64,000 nucleotides of DNA, taken from assembly GCF_001898575.1 (NCBI RefSeq), contig NZ_MKUD01000045.1, positions 203,382 through 267,381 on the forward strand, read 5' to 3'. The notes beneath the pieces are model-generated. The model made no database searches. It was not told the origin of the DNA and saw only the letters and a list, made by a program, of their open reading frames with translations. Both the position numbers and the translations under genes were made by a program. Below are positions 16,801-24,462 of this stretch, piece by piece. Numbering within the stretch: the stretch's first letter is position 1; each line of letters starts with the position of its first letter. The stretch is from Spirosoma sp. 48-14. Its GTDB lineage: Bacteria; Bacteroidota; Bacteroidia; Cytophagales; Spirosomataceae.

Positions 16801-17521
16801 TATAGTAGCCACCGTGAATACCATAGCTGCGCATGGGATGGTGCGTTGCCAGAATGATTCCCTTGCCCTTGTTCCGGTAGGCAATATCCGACAGGCGGGC
16901 CAACACTTCGTCCTCACTTTTGCAGGCGCAATCCGACTCAACCCCCGGTTTGGCATACGGATGCAGCCACCATTGCGTATCGACCACCACCAGCACCAGA
17001 TTAGCCCCCAGAGGGATTTCTTCCGGTCCGGGACAACCGCCCGATGGTACCATTCGGATGGTAGGCACCTGTAAACTATCGAGCCATTCGCCCTGCCGTT
17101 TGATACGCTCCCAACCATCCGGCCGCCCCTTCGACCAGTCGTGATTGCCGGGAATAAAAAGTACGTTTCCAGCTTTACCCAATCCAGGCCGGGCCAATCC
17201 AGGCCGGGCCTGATACGCCAGTACAGCGACAAGTGAATCATAACCGGGACTGCCTTTCTCGGGAAGACCGTAGGTATACACATTATCGCCCAGATATAGC
17301 AGCGTTGTGCGGGAATCGTTCAGGTTATAGCGGCTGGATACGGCATCCACGACCGGATTTTTACCGTTTCGTAAACGACCGGCATCGCCAATCAGGATCA
17401 CCCGCTGCCGGATCGAATCGCCAGCAGGGGTTGTCTTTACCTGTGCGTACGTTGCAATAACACTACTACAAAGGCATAGCAAACCCATCAGCCCATACCC
17501 TGCTTTTTGTACTCGTTTCAT
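13841..17521 (-). CDS. Calcineurin-like phosphoesterase fused to Omp85-type barrel
   Basis: A 1226-residue exported protein. A signal peptide (1-26) is followed by a metallophosphoesterase domain with its five motif blocks: LIGDAGR, YLGDNVY, PGNHDW, THHPM and GHDHAL (roughly 42-310). A central region of about 550 residues with no domain I recognise precedes a C-terminal BamA/TamA-like barrel (about 890-1226), with DNLRGFRTYRF and a terminal phenylalanine (SLGFRF) typical of outer-membrane proteins. It should sit in the outer membrane with a phosphatase domain on one face; side and substrate are unknown. The gap to the GAF gene upstream is 15 bases, so co-transcription is likely. Confidence 0.85.
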   Translation of the reverse strand: MKRVQKAGYGLMGLLCLCSSVIATYAQVKTTPAGDSIRQRVILIGDAGRLRNGKNPVVDAVSSRYNLNDSRTTLLYLGDNVYTYGLPEKGSPGYDSLVAVLAYQARPGLARPGLGKAGNVLFIPGNHDWSKGRPDGWERIKRQGEWLDSLQVPTIRMVPSGGCPGPEEIPLGANLVLVVVDTQWWLHPYAKPGVESDCACKSEDEVLARLSDIAYRNKGKGIILATHHPMRSYGIHGGYYTLKQHIFPLTEFSSGLYIPLPVIGSIYPLVRGVFGNIQDLPNPSYQLMVKAFERAMAPAPNVVFVAGHDHALQHIVDGSRNYIVSGSGINRERVKQGKLAQFVSSDWGYVVLDLLANGRLNATFYTVDEQAKATEAHTATLFTVPTKVDTVTANGQRPNWPDSVQVAIAPEYERVGRVHRWLLGTNYRTEWASTVKLPVFDIRRTMGGFKILQRGGGFQTKSLRIEDSIGREWVLRSIQKDPAKALPRILQQTIAKDVLQDEISAGYPFAPLAVPILAQAAGVPHANPRVVYLPDDPALGIYQADFGNGVFLFEERNPGDSKSVSTPKVLDALENDNDNRVDEKAVLRARMLDLFMGDWDRHEDQWRWGSRKQDKGKLYYPIPRDRDQVFFRANGLLPTIGSLPWIQPKFQGFTAKLPNVNGFMFNGRYFDRLFLHSLTEQDWTVELKKLHDALTDEVLEQAIRQLPEASQKKTGQKLLETLKSRREWLLKEGLTYYRFLAKVVDIPGSDKAELFRIEHLPDNKLTVSIFKITRNGVDDSPLYRREFDGRVTDEVRLYGRKGDDRFEVVGTQPAHIRVRLIGGKGEDVFTVEGQPGKPHIYDVRTEANVLPEAGKLIDRRSTDKAVNQYDSHAFKYDRVAPLATIGFNPDDGLILGAGVQWTKQGFRKAPYAAMNRLMITRSLATEAMSIKYDGIFTDLIGKNDLWLSAFSKAPDNVTNFFGPGNETAYDKSHSIRYYRTRYDLINIAALLKPQTGNHMELSVGPVFQHFSLNQGDNGGRFIEKYLADLPPQERFLQQESYVGLQAGLLINNRNNPVQPSRGLHWNTTVLALQGFDEKSNNLLQFRTDLSIYTSFSPAARFVISNRIGGGLTYGNPAFYQLLYLGGQDNLRGFRTYRFAGNHLIYHNIEARLKLFSFRSFLFPASVGLLAFNDVGRVWLNGESSHRWHDGYGAGLYMNPAQLLTITASVGFSDESTLPYVSLGFRF

Positions 17522-17536
17522 GGTTCTGGCCTGTTG

Positions 17537-19864
17537 TTACGCCTTGTAATTGATACCCACCCGAAGCGCTTTCAGGTTAAATACGCCCTGCATGGGTTGC
17601 AGATTGAGGAATTCTATCTCTGGCTTCAAGTCGCCACTCGCCTGTAACCGTTCGATTTGTGCGATGTAATCACCAATTTCAGAGATATGGCTATAGACCA
17701 GCGCGATGGTGTCGGGTTGGGTCAGCCGTTGGCCGGTCCCTTCTACCAAGGCTTTATCGATTCGCTTTTTAACAACCTCATACCGAATGCTATAGGATCC
17801 TTCCACATCAAATCGGCGTTCATCCTGCCGAAAACCAATATCGACCGGGTGCGCATGCGCCAGAATGAGTTGCGTCGTTTTCAGCGGTAAAGGTAACTCA
17901 GGAAGTAGCTTCTGCGTCAGACGGGCCGTTTTTACCATCGATGACAATTGCCATTCGATCAACTGCCGATGAATCGGACGTGCAAACGGTTTATCGGGGG
18001 CAATAGACTGACCTATATAGATCGTATACTCAGTGCCATCAGTACGATAGCGCTCAAAGTAGTGCGGATAAATTGTCTGTAGCTGTTTTTCTTCCTGATT
18101 AATATAGTCGTTTACAGTTGCGTTGAGTTTATCCATCGTCAGCTCATACCGTTTCAACGCCCGGTTGAATAACCCGGTCAAGGGATCGATTTGCGCAAAA
18201 TAAGCTTCCAGATCAGGCAATAATGGATGATGCTCCAGCATAAGCTGACGCAGATACGGATTTATGGTATTGACCAAAAAGAGACCTATCTCCTGCTCAT
18301 CCTCAGCAGCCATCCCCTCTTGTAGCCGTTTCTGACAGGCATAGTTTTCGAGCCGGAGTTGTTCGGGGCGCTCCTGCTGAGGAGGGAAATGGGCGTGCAT
18401 AAAAATAGCCTCCACCGCCAGCAACTGATCGGCTAAATCCTTCCGAACCGACTTGTGCCGCTCAACCGACGAATTCCGAATATCGACTGCCCCGTAGAGC
18501 GGATAGACCTGTTCGAACCGTACGGGTGTCAGTTGCTCCGTCGAATCGCCCGATCGGCTGCGTCGTAGTTCTTCCCAGGCTTCTTTATAAAACCGCCACT
18601 CGACAGCAGGTTGCAACGACGTGAACTTCGTCCGAACCAACTGCTCAATTTCAGCCTTGAACTGATTTAGTTGATAGCGGAGCAGTTCCTGCACCAGCGG
18701 CTTAATGCGCTCGATGATCTTCAACACTTTATCGTCAAAGGCATCCGGCTGCGAACTGGCCATTTCCAGAATCCCCAGCTCTTCGTTGGCCATCACGATG
18801 GGGTATACCAGCAAACTCCGAATATTCCGTTCGGTCAATGCCTTAGTCTCCGCTTCGGGCAATCCCTGCAAACCCGCAAATACATACGGCACCGGATTCT
18901 TCATTAGTTTAGCCGCCAGCGCCTGCGTATCCGGATCGTTAAACTCATCCATCACATTGACCGCATTGCGCATAAAAATGCTGCGTTTTTTCCCTTCAGG
19001 ATGTTGGACAAAATGTCCGTTTATTTGCGGCAGCGGCATCAGACTAATCTGCAAATCCGGTCGGCCACACAGATTCCGCATCGCCGTTTCGAACCGACGG
19101 TAAATCACTGGCTCCGTATCCGACTGAAGGTGTACAAACACATCCTCCAACTGCCGGATGGTTTCCGTTTCGGTGATGTCTTCGATTCGAAAAAAGGAAA
19201 ATCCTTCGAATATAAATCGGTCCAGCGGCAGGGCATCGTCCCCTTGTGGCAACGGTCCTAGTCCGTTCGCAAAATCAACCCAGGCCGATTTTAAGGGCGG
19301 TAATTCCCCTTCGATGCGCGGTTCGAAAAACGACGCGTCGACCTCCATCTGGTAATAACGCATCAAGCTGTCCTGCTCTTTTTCAAAATGCATGGTCGGC
19401 CCGCAGGCTTCATTGGTTTTGATTCCGTAACACCTGTCGAGAATGAGTTGATAGAGGTAAAATTTCTTTTTCTCCCACTGAATCTGATCAGGCGCTTTGT
19501 GAAGAAAATCAGGCGTCTTTCTAATCAACGCTTCAAAAGCCGATGAATAGTAAAAAAACGTGAGCGGCAACGGGAGTCCAAACGCAAAGGGAATTGGTCG
19601 GGTCTGCGAGAGCGGGAGCATTGCCATACTCACCAACTGAAATAACTCCGTTAACTGCACTTCGCTCAATCGAAGCTCCGGTGAGTCGGTCAGCGCATCT
19701 GCCGCCATAAATCGGTCGATCAGATATGTATACAACCGGGATAACTCCGTAGCGGAGGAAAATTTTTGTTGCTGTGCTTTCAGAAACGCCACAAAGGGTC
19801 GAAACGAAAGCCGAAAATCAACCGGCAGATCAACAACCGGCGGAATGGTAAAAATTGCTTCCAT
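17537..19864 (-). CDS. GAF-domain protein of unknown function
   Basis: A large cytoplasmic protein, 775 residues from the ATG at 19864 (MEAIFTIPPVVDLPV); an in-frame start at 19900 is also possible. The clearest domain is a GAF-like core around residues 270-400, ending LLVYPIVMANEELGILEMASSQPDAF. The C-terminal half is helical, with the segment LYGAVDIRNSSVERHKSV that I cannot assign. GAF domains bind small molecules such as cyclic nucleotides; no ligand can be predicted. As first gene of the run with the phosphoesterase-barrel and HD-PycTM genes, it may be the sensor of a three-part system (inference). Confidence 0.65.
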   Translation of the reverse strand: MEAIFTIPPVVDLPVDFRLSFRPFVAFLKAQQQKFSSATELSRLYTYLIDRFMAADALTDSPELRLSEVQLTELFQLVSMAMLPLSQTRPIPFAFGLPLPLTFFYYSSAFEALIRKTPDFLHKAPDQIQWEKKKFYLYQLILDRCYGIKTNEACGPTMHFEKEQDSLMRYYQMEVDASFFEPRIEGELPPLKSAWVDFANGLGPLPQGDDALPLDRFIFEGFSFFRIEDITETETIRQLEDVFVHLQSDTEPVIYRRFETAMRNLCGRPDLQISLMPLPQINGHFVQHPEGKKRSIFMRNAVNVMDEFNDPDTQALAAKLMKNPVPYVFAGLQGLPEAETKALTERNIRSLLVYPIVMANEELGILEMASSQPDAFDDKVLKIIERIKPLVQELLRYQLNQFKAEIEQLVRTKFTSLQPAVEWRFYKEAWEELRRSRSGDSTEQLTPVRFEQVYPLYGAVDIRNSSVERHKSVRKDLADQLLAVEAIFMHAHFPPQQERPEQLRLENYACQKRLQEGMAAEDEQEIGLFLVNTINPYLRQLMLEHHPLLPDLEAYFAQIDPLTGLFNRALKRYELTMDKLNATVNDYINQEEKQLQTIYPHYFERYRTDGTEYTIYIGQSIAPDKPFARPIHRQLIEWQLSSMVKTARLTQKLLPELPLPLKTTQLILAHAHPVDIGFRQDERRFDVEGSYSIRYEVVKKRIDKALVEGTGQRLTQPDTIALVYSHISEIGDYIAQIERLQASGDLKPEIEFLNLQPMQGVFNLKALRVGINYKA

Positions 19865-20012
19865 AGAGGATGTATGGTTACGAACCAGACGTTTGTACAC
19901 ACTAGCCGGGTTCGGTTCATTGACTGAGTTGGCGCTAAACCCGTCTGATCGTATACGACGACAGCATTCAGCCTTGGCAATTCATAGATACATGTGGATT
20001 ATGCACTAAAAA

Positions 20013-20636
20013 TCAGACGCTTTCAAATGCAAATAAGTAATTAGTAATCATGTCGATAACTATGCCTTTGTGCCGATTGGCAAAAGCATCGAACGCTTCT
20101 TCGCTCATGTGCCAGATTCGGATATGCATCGCCTTACTGATGAATAGGAACTGAATATTAGACACAATCATCACCATGAGGTGCATAGCTTCGATAGAGC
20201 GAATGTGCCCAAGTGCCGCTTCCCGGCGAAGCTGTTCATCAAATACGGATTGCTGAAATTGCTTTCGGGCTTCCACGGCATTCGCCATACGTTCGGGATT
20301 CCGATGAATCTCGTTCATGACAAAAATGCAGAGACTGGGGTTGCTCTTCATCAGTTGAAAATCATGCTCCACTAGCTCAGTAATTTTCTCACGCAAGCCA
20401 ATCGGCTTGTTCAGAATGCAGAACATGCCTTCGAAAAACAACTGGATCAGTTCATCGAAAATGCTGATAAATAGCTTTTCCTTGCTACGGAAATAATAGT
20501 TAGTCAGCGCGATATTGATACCGGCAGCTTCGGCAATGTCCCTTGAGGTAGTACCGTCAAACCCTTTCTCCAGAAAGACCTGGCGGGCCGCTTCCCGAAT
20601 TCGCTCTTCCGTATTTTTTGAGGGGCTACAACGCAT
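20013..20636 (-). CDS. TetR/AcrR-family transcriptional regulator
   Basis: A 207-residue regulator with an N-terminal TetR helix-turn-helix (about 8-56: EERIREAARQVFLEKGFDGTTSRDIAEAAGINIALTNYYFRSKEKLF) and a helical ligand-binding domain. The ligand and targets are unknown. It is divergent from the DUF4254 gene at 20901. An inverted repeat at 20690-20707, 54 bases before its start, is a candidate self-operator. Confidence 0.88.
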   Translation of the reverse strand: MRCSPSKNTEERIREAARQVFLEKGFDGTTSRDIAEAAGINIALTNYYFRSKEKLFISIFDELIQLFFEGMFCILNKPIGLREKITELVEHDFQLMKSNPSLCIFVMNEIHRNPERMANAVEARKQFQQSVFDEQLRREAALGHIRSIEAMHLMVMIVSNIQFLFISKAMHIRIWHMSEEAFDAFANRHKGIVIDMITNYLFAFESV

Positions 20637-20689
20637 AATCGTACTAGTTTTTAGGTCAGGACAAGGGAGTTAAGCATTTTAAATCCTGT

Positions 20690-20707
20690 TTTAAACAAAC
20701 GTTTAAA
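20690..20707. promoter_or_regulatory. Candidate TetR operator
   Basis: TTTAAAC-AAAC-GTTTAAA is a 7-bp perfect inverted repeat with a 4-base spacer, in the spacer between the TetR gene and the divergent DUF4254 gene. AT-rich composition makes chance more likely, so support is modest. Confidence 0.4.
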
Positions 20708-20875
20708 TTTTAAGGAAAGGTTCACTCCCGCTAGGCTATCAGGGATCGATGGTCGATTTCACCCGCAAACGGCACATTGACTCCCCATAAGTCCTCAGGG
20801 GTAATTGTAGCTCGTTGTGCTGGGTTGTTCGGGTATGCCTGTCGTCTGCTGCTGGGCATAACCCACGAAAAGCTG

Positions 20876-20883
20876 TATCTTTG
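20876..20883 (+). promoter_or_regulatory. Putative -7 box for the DUF4254 operon
   Basis: TATCTTTG matches TAnnTTTG and ends 17 bases before the ATG at 20901. A -33 TTTG at the usual distance is not evident. Confidence 0.4.
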
Positions 20884-20900
20884 CAAATGATTGATTGCTT

Positions 20901-21503
20901 ATGAACGCCACTTTTGCTACTACCATTTTTCGCCAGAGTATTCAGGACTATCACCTGACCGATCAGGTCGATACGCCTATCAACAACCCCTATTCATCCA
21001 ACGATGTCGCGCATTTGCTATATCAGAAAAACTGGATCGATACCGTCCAATGGCATCTTGAAGACATCATTCGCAGCCCAACGATAAGCCCGAGCGAGTT
21101 AGTAGCGATTAAACGCCGAATCGACCAGTCGAATCAGGATCGTACGGACACAGTAGAACTCATCGATAGCTGGTTCTCAGCACGTTTTGCTGGCATTACT
21201 CCCAAATCGTCGGCCCGAATGAATTCTGAAACACCGGCCTGGCTCCTTGACCGCATGTCGATTCTCCAATTGAAGCTTTACCACTTCAACGAGCAAGTCG
21301 ACCGTCCGGACGTATCAGAAGAGCATCGCCAGAAAGCACAACAGAAACTGACTGTGCTCCTTGAACAGGAAGGTGATCTGGCCCGCTGCTTCGACGAGCT
21401 TCTGGAAGATATTCAGAACGGCGATCGGTATATGAAAGTGTACCGGCAAATGAAAATGTACAACGACCCGACGCTGAATCCGATCTTATACGGACAAGCG
21501 TAA
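20901..21503 (+). CDS. DUF4254 family protein
   Basis: A 200-residue, largely helical protein of the Bacteroidota family DUF4254 (recognised from RSPTISPSELVAIKRRIDQSNQDRTDTVELID and the C-terminal DIQNGDRYMKVYRQMKMYNDPTLNP). The family has no assigned activity but is usually next to a glycosyltransferase-9 gene, as here, which points to envelope polysaccharide or lipopolysaccharide work (inference). The ATG at 20901 was preferred to one two codons upstream because of the -7 box position. Confidence 0.82.
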   Translation: MNATFATTIFRQSIQDYHLTDQVDTPINNPYSSNDVAHLLYQKNWIDTVQWHLEDIIRSPTISPSELVAIKRRIDQSNQDRTDTVELIDSWFSARFAGITPKSSARMNSETPAWLLDRMSILQLKLYHFNEQVDRPDVSEEHRQKAQQKLTVLLEQEGDLARCFDELLEDIQNGDRYMKVYRQMKMYNDPTLNPILYGQA

Positions 21504-21614
21504 GGTATAGGATGTATGCTAGAGGGTATATGATGTAAGTCGGATGAGCATGACTTGATACTGGTTCATACATCATACTTCATACATCCTGTACCATATA
21601 GCCTATACTATACA
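21504..21614. repeat. Imperfect inverted repeat of GATGTATG-type units
   Basis: The spacer between the DUF4254 and glycosyltransferase genes begins directly at the TAA stop. GGTATAGGATGTATG and GTATATGATGTAAG on the left are mirrored by CATACTTCATACATCCTGTACC on the right. Further TATAC/TATAG units lie outside the stem. Confidence 0.65.
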
Positions 21615-22676
21615 TTGAAAAAGAGTCTGCTCCTGCTTCGGTTTTCGGCTATGGGTGATGTAGCCTTACTAACCCCTGTCATTCAAGCGTTTACATCACG
21701 CTATCCCGACGTAGGCATTACCCTGGTGACTCGGCAGAAGTTTGCCGTTTTTTTTGCCCAGTTTCCGAACGTACGTGTGGTTGGGGCTGATTTCGATGGC
21801 CGACATAAGGGGTTGAAAGGTCTGGTTCAACTATTTACTGAACTCCGTGCGCTAGGGCCGTTCGATACCTTGGTCGATGCCCATCAGAATTTACGATCTG
21901 GTGTCCTGAAGGCTCTTTTCCAGGCAGTTGGTACGCCCTCGGCAACCATCGATAAAGGGCGAAGCGAAAAAAAGGAACTGACTCGAAAGGAAGGAAAAAT
22001 ACGTCGTCAACTTCTACATACTGTTGAACGCTACGCCCAGGTTTTCGACATAGCCGGATTTACTCTCCAACCTGCAAAACCATTCCGATTCCAACTCGTA
22101 GCCTCTGCCAGCGACGAACTGGCCTCGTTTCTGGCCCAACAATCGATTCAGTCTGGCACACGCTGGTTAGGTATTGCGCCTTTTGCACAACACGAACAAA
22201 AGATGTGGCCATTCGAACGGTTGGCTCCTTTGCTCAACCAACTGTATACAGACACACCGGTTACTGTTTTTCTGTTTGGAGGTGGCTCACAGGAAATCAC
22301 CCAACTGGAAACACTACAGCAACAATACCCACAAGCCATTCTGGTAGCTGGTAAACTTGGTCTGGCGGCTGAGCTAATGCTTATCCAACGATTGAACGGG
22401 ATGCTATGCATGGATTCGGGCAATATGCACCTGGCGGCCCTAAGCGGTGTACCCGTCCTGTCAATCTGGGGCGCTACGCATCCTGATGCGGGTTTTGGCC
22501 CCTGGGGGCAGGGGGATGACGCCATTCTGCAAGTTTCTACCGAAATACTTCCCTGCCGACCCTGTTCTGTTTTTGGCAATAAGCCCTGCTGGCGTGGCGA
22601 TTTAGCCTGCCTCCACATGATTGCCGTAGAGACAGTGGCCGATCGGGTAAAACAGATGCTTAATCAGGAAAAATGA
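21615..22676 (+). CDS. Glycosyltransferase family 9 (heptosyltransferase-like)
   Basis: A 353-residue GT-9 protein using a TTG start at 21615, which gives the family N-terminus KKSLLLLRFSAMGDVALLTPVIQAF. Later motifs include the donor-site region IAPFAQHEQKMWPFERLAPLL and MDSGNMHLAALSGVPVLSIWGATHPDAGFGPWG, plus a Cys cluster near the end (PCRPCSVFGNKPCWRGDLAC). Family members transfer heptose or related sugars to lipopolysaccharide core. The upstream frame is repeat-encoded; an internal ATG at 21651 would cut the GT-9 N-terminal strand. Partner of the DUF4254 gene. Confidence 0.88.
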   Translation: MKKSLLLLRFSAMGDVALLTPVIQAFTSRYPDVGITLVTRQKFAVFFAQFPNVRVVGADFDGRHKGLKGLVQLFTELRALGPFDTLVDAHQNLRSGVLKALFQAVGTPSATIDKGRSEKKELTRKEGKIRRQLLHTVERYAQVFDIAGFTLQPAKPFRFQLVASASDELASFLAQQSIQSGTRWLGIAPFAQHEQKMWPFERLAPLLNQLYTDTPVTVFLFGGGSQEITQLETLQQQYPQAILVAGKLGLAAELMLIQRLNGMLCMDSGNMHLAALSGVPVLSIWGATHPDAGFGPWGQGDDAILQVSTEILPCRPCSVFGNKPCWRGDLACLHMIAVETVADRVKQMLNQEK

Positions 22677-22694
22677 TTGACCCTAACATATCCG

Positions 22695-23291
22695 CTAAGG
22701 AAGTTTCTCACGTAAAATTTGTAAAATCAACGCCTGGCCCATTTTAAGTTCGGCTATTTCCTGACGCATTTCGTTTTGATTAGCTTCAAACTGACCAAAG
22801 CGGGTATTCACCTCATCAAAGCGAGCATTTACTTCGCCAAAGTGAGTATCCACTTCGTTAAACCGAGCATCTACTCCGTCAAACCGAGTATCTACTCCAT
22901 TAAAACGAGCATCTACTCCGTCAAAACGAGCATCTACTCCGTCAAAACGAGCATCTACTCCATCAAAACGAGTACTCACTTCATTAAATCGGGTATCTAC
23001 CCACTCAAACTGTTGTTTTGTAGTTACTGTTAGATTAGCAATCGCTCTGGCTGTTCTATCACTAGCTACTTTAAGAACAGCTACGTCGCTATCAATCCTG
23101 CTGACTGTACTATCAAGCCGCACGACCGTATCAACAACTTGAACCAGTGTCTCTTTAGTTAAATTAAGTTCAGCTTTCGTATCGATAACCAGATCAATAA
23201 TCTTTCCATTCGATTCAATTAATCGATCCACTTTCTGGATAACTTCAGCCAGTTCAGGTTCAATCTGATCAAGTCTTTTTTCAGGCGTCAT
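22695..23291 (-). CDS. Heptad-repeat coiled-coil protein
   Basis: A 198-residue protein starting MTPEKRLDQIEPELAEVIQKV. It is entirely predicted coiled coil with no signal peptide. Its C-terminal half holds about ten copies of a seven-residue unit, consensus [A/T]RF[D/N][G/E]V[D/N], placing Phe and Val at a and d positions. The DNA repeats in 21-bp units, several nearly identical. No enzymatic motif is seen. The function is unknown; a scaffold or oligomerisation role is plausible. It converges on the GT-9 gene at 21615. Confidence 0.75.
   Translation of the reverse strand: MTPEKRLDQIEPELAEVIQKVDRLIESNGKIIDLVIDTKAELNLTKETLVQVVDTVVRLDSTVSRIDSDVAVLKVASDRTARAIANLTVTTKQQFEWVDTRFNEVSTRFDGVDARFDGVDARFDGVDARFNGVDTRFDGVDARFNEVDTHFGEVNARFDEVNTRFGQFEANQNEMRQEIAELKMGQALILQILREKLP
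22797..23010. repeat. In-frame 21-bp tandem repeat array
   Basis: About ten 21-bp units with the core CATCTACTCCGTCAAAACGAG (minus-strand coding RFDGVDA) run through the coiled-coil gene. The three central units (about 22908-22970) differ by one or two bases, suggesting recent expansion. A change in copy number would keep the frame. Confidence 0.85.
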
Positions 23292-23397
23292 AGGGTGATT
23301 AGGTATATTAATCCTATACTTTAAGATTAATGCCTTAAATATAGACAATAAATACAAAATCGCCTACAAAAGGCTGCTTATCATGAATCTTTTCATC

Positions 23398-24390
23398 TCA
23401 AAAATTCTTCTTTATCCGCAGTTCTTTTACTTCGAAATCGAACGAAAGGTTATTCATACACTTGAAGTGCTTCATAGGGCAAGTGCCCGAGCTACCCGTT
23501 GTGCAGGGACGACAGGGCAGGCCAAGCGTTTCGAGCCGAACGTGCGGAGTTTTATATGGATAATAGCCAAATTGAGGAGTGGTGCCACCCCAAATTGAGT
23601 ACACTTTTTTACGAAAGGCAGCCGCTATGTGCATCAGTCCCGTATCATGGCTAAACACAACCCGCGCCCGCTGAATAAGCGACGCTGATTGGTTCAGGTT
23701 GTAATGACCACAGGCGTTATAAATCTGCCGTTCACCAATCGCCTTTACGATCTGGTCACCAATTTTACGATCGTTTTTATCGCCCAGTAGAACAATGGGA
23801 TAATTGATTTTCAGGCACAATTCAATCATCCGTAACACAGGCAGCCGACACGTTGGGCTCTGTCCACCAATAGCATACGCAACAAAGTCGTGCTGATGCG
23901 TTTCGGGAAGCCAGTCGATTTCGACCTCATCCTTGTACGGGATAAAGTAATTCAGCCCCCGACCATCATTCTCAACACCAAGTGGCAGAACGGTGGCCAT
24001 ATACCGATCTACGATGTGTTGCTCCGTCATGGCGTTGATCTTCCATCGCACATACAACCACTGTCGGAACGTCTGCTTTTCAACACTAAAGGAACGACAC
24101 CCTACAGCTACCTTGATCAGGCTGGTCAGGAACGTATTTTGCAGGTCGATTATATAATCGAATTGCTCAGCCCGCAGCTCCCGAATCAGCGCGTACAGGT
24201 TTCCATCGTAATAATGATGACCAGTAAGGTAGGGGTTGTAATCGATAATAGCTTGATACGACTGTCTTGTACAAAAATGCAGGTCCACCTGAGAGAGCTG
24301 GCGCTTCAGACAACGCACAACAGGACTCGTCAGCACAACATCGCCGATTGAAGAAAGCTGCAAAATTAGTAGTTTAACCGGGCGCGTCAT
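23398..24390 (-). CDS. Glycosyltransferase family 9 (second copy)
   Basis: A 330-residue GT-9 protein: N-terminus VKLLILQLSSIGDVVLTSPVVRCLKR, donor-site segment AYAIGGQSPTCRLPVLRMIELC, VVFSHDTGLMHIAAAFRKKVYSIWGGTTPQFGYYPY, and a Cys-containing tail (PCRPCTTGSSGTCPMKHFKC) like that of the copy at 21615. It is probably a lipopolysaccharide or glycan glycosyltransferase in the cytoplasm. It has its own promoter (24407-24438). Confidence 0.88.
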   Translation of the reverse strand: MTRPVKLLILQLSSIGDVVLTSPVVRCLKRQLSQVDLHFCTRQSYQAIIDYNPYLTGHHYYDGNLYALIRELRAEQFDYIIDLQNTFLTSLIKVAVGCRSFSVEKQTFRQWLYVRWKINAMTEQHIVDRYMATVLPLGVENDGRGLNYFIPYKDEVEIDWLPETHQHDFVAYAIGGQSPTCRLPVLRMIELCLKINYPIVLLGDKNDRKIGDQIVKAIGERQIYNACGHYNLNQSASLIQRARVVFSHDTGLMHIAAAFRKKVYSIWGGTTPQFGYYPYKTPHVRLETLGLPCRPCTTGSSGTCPMKHFKCMNNLSFDFEVKELRIKKNF

Positions 24391-24406
24391 GCTGTTGTCA
24401 TTTGCA

Positions 24407-24438
24407 CAAAAATATCTGATTTACACGAAGTCACCAAA
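24407..24438 (-). promoter_or_regulatory. Bacteroidota-type promoter of the GT-9 gene
   Basis: On the minus strand a -33 TTTG (24435-24438) and a -7 TATTTTTG (24407-24414) are separated by 20 bases, the usual spacing. The -7 box ends 16 bases before the ATG. Confidence 0.6.
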
Positions 24439-24462
24439 CCGGTTGCTAAGTCAGATATGGCC

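Noticed and set aside
17537..19864. Segment YGAVDIRNSS in the GAF protein looks like the class III cyclase metal motif, which would have completed a Pycsar pair
   Set aside because: The second metal Asp region and the transition-state Asn/Arg of cyclases are not seen after it, and the flanking sequence is helical. A cyclase call would be wishful.
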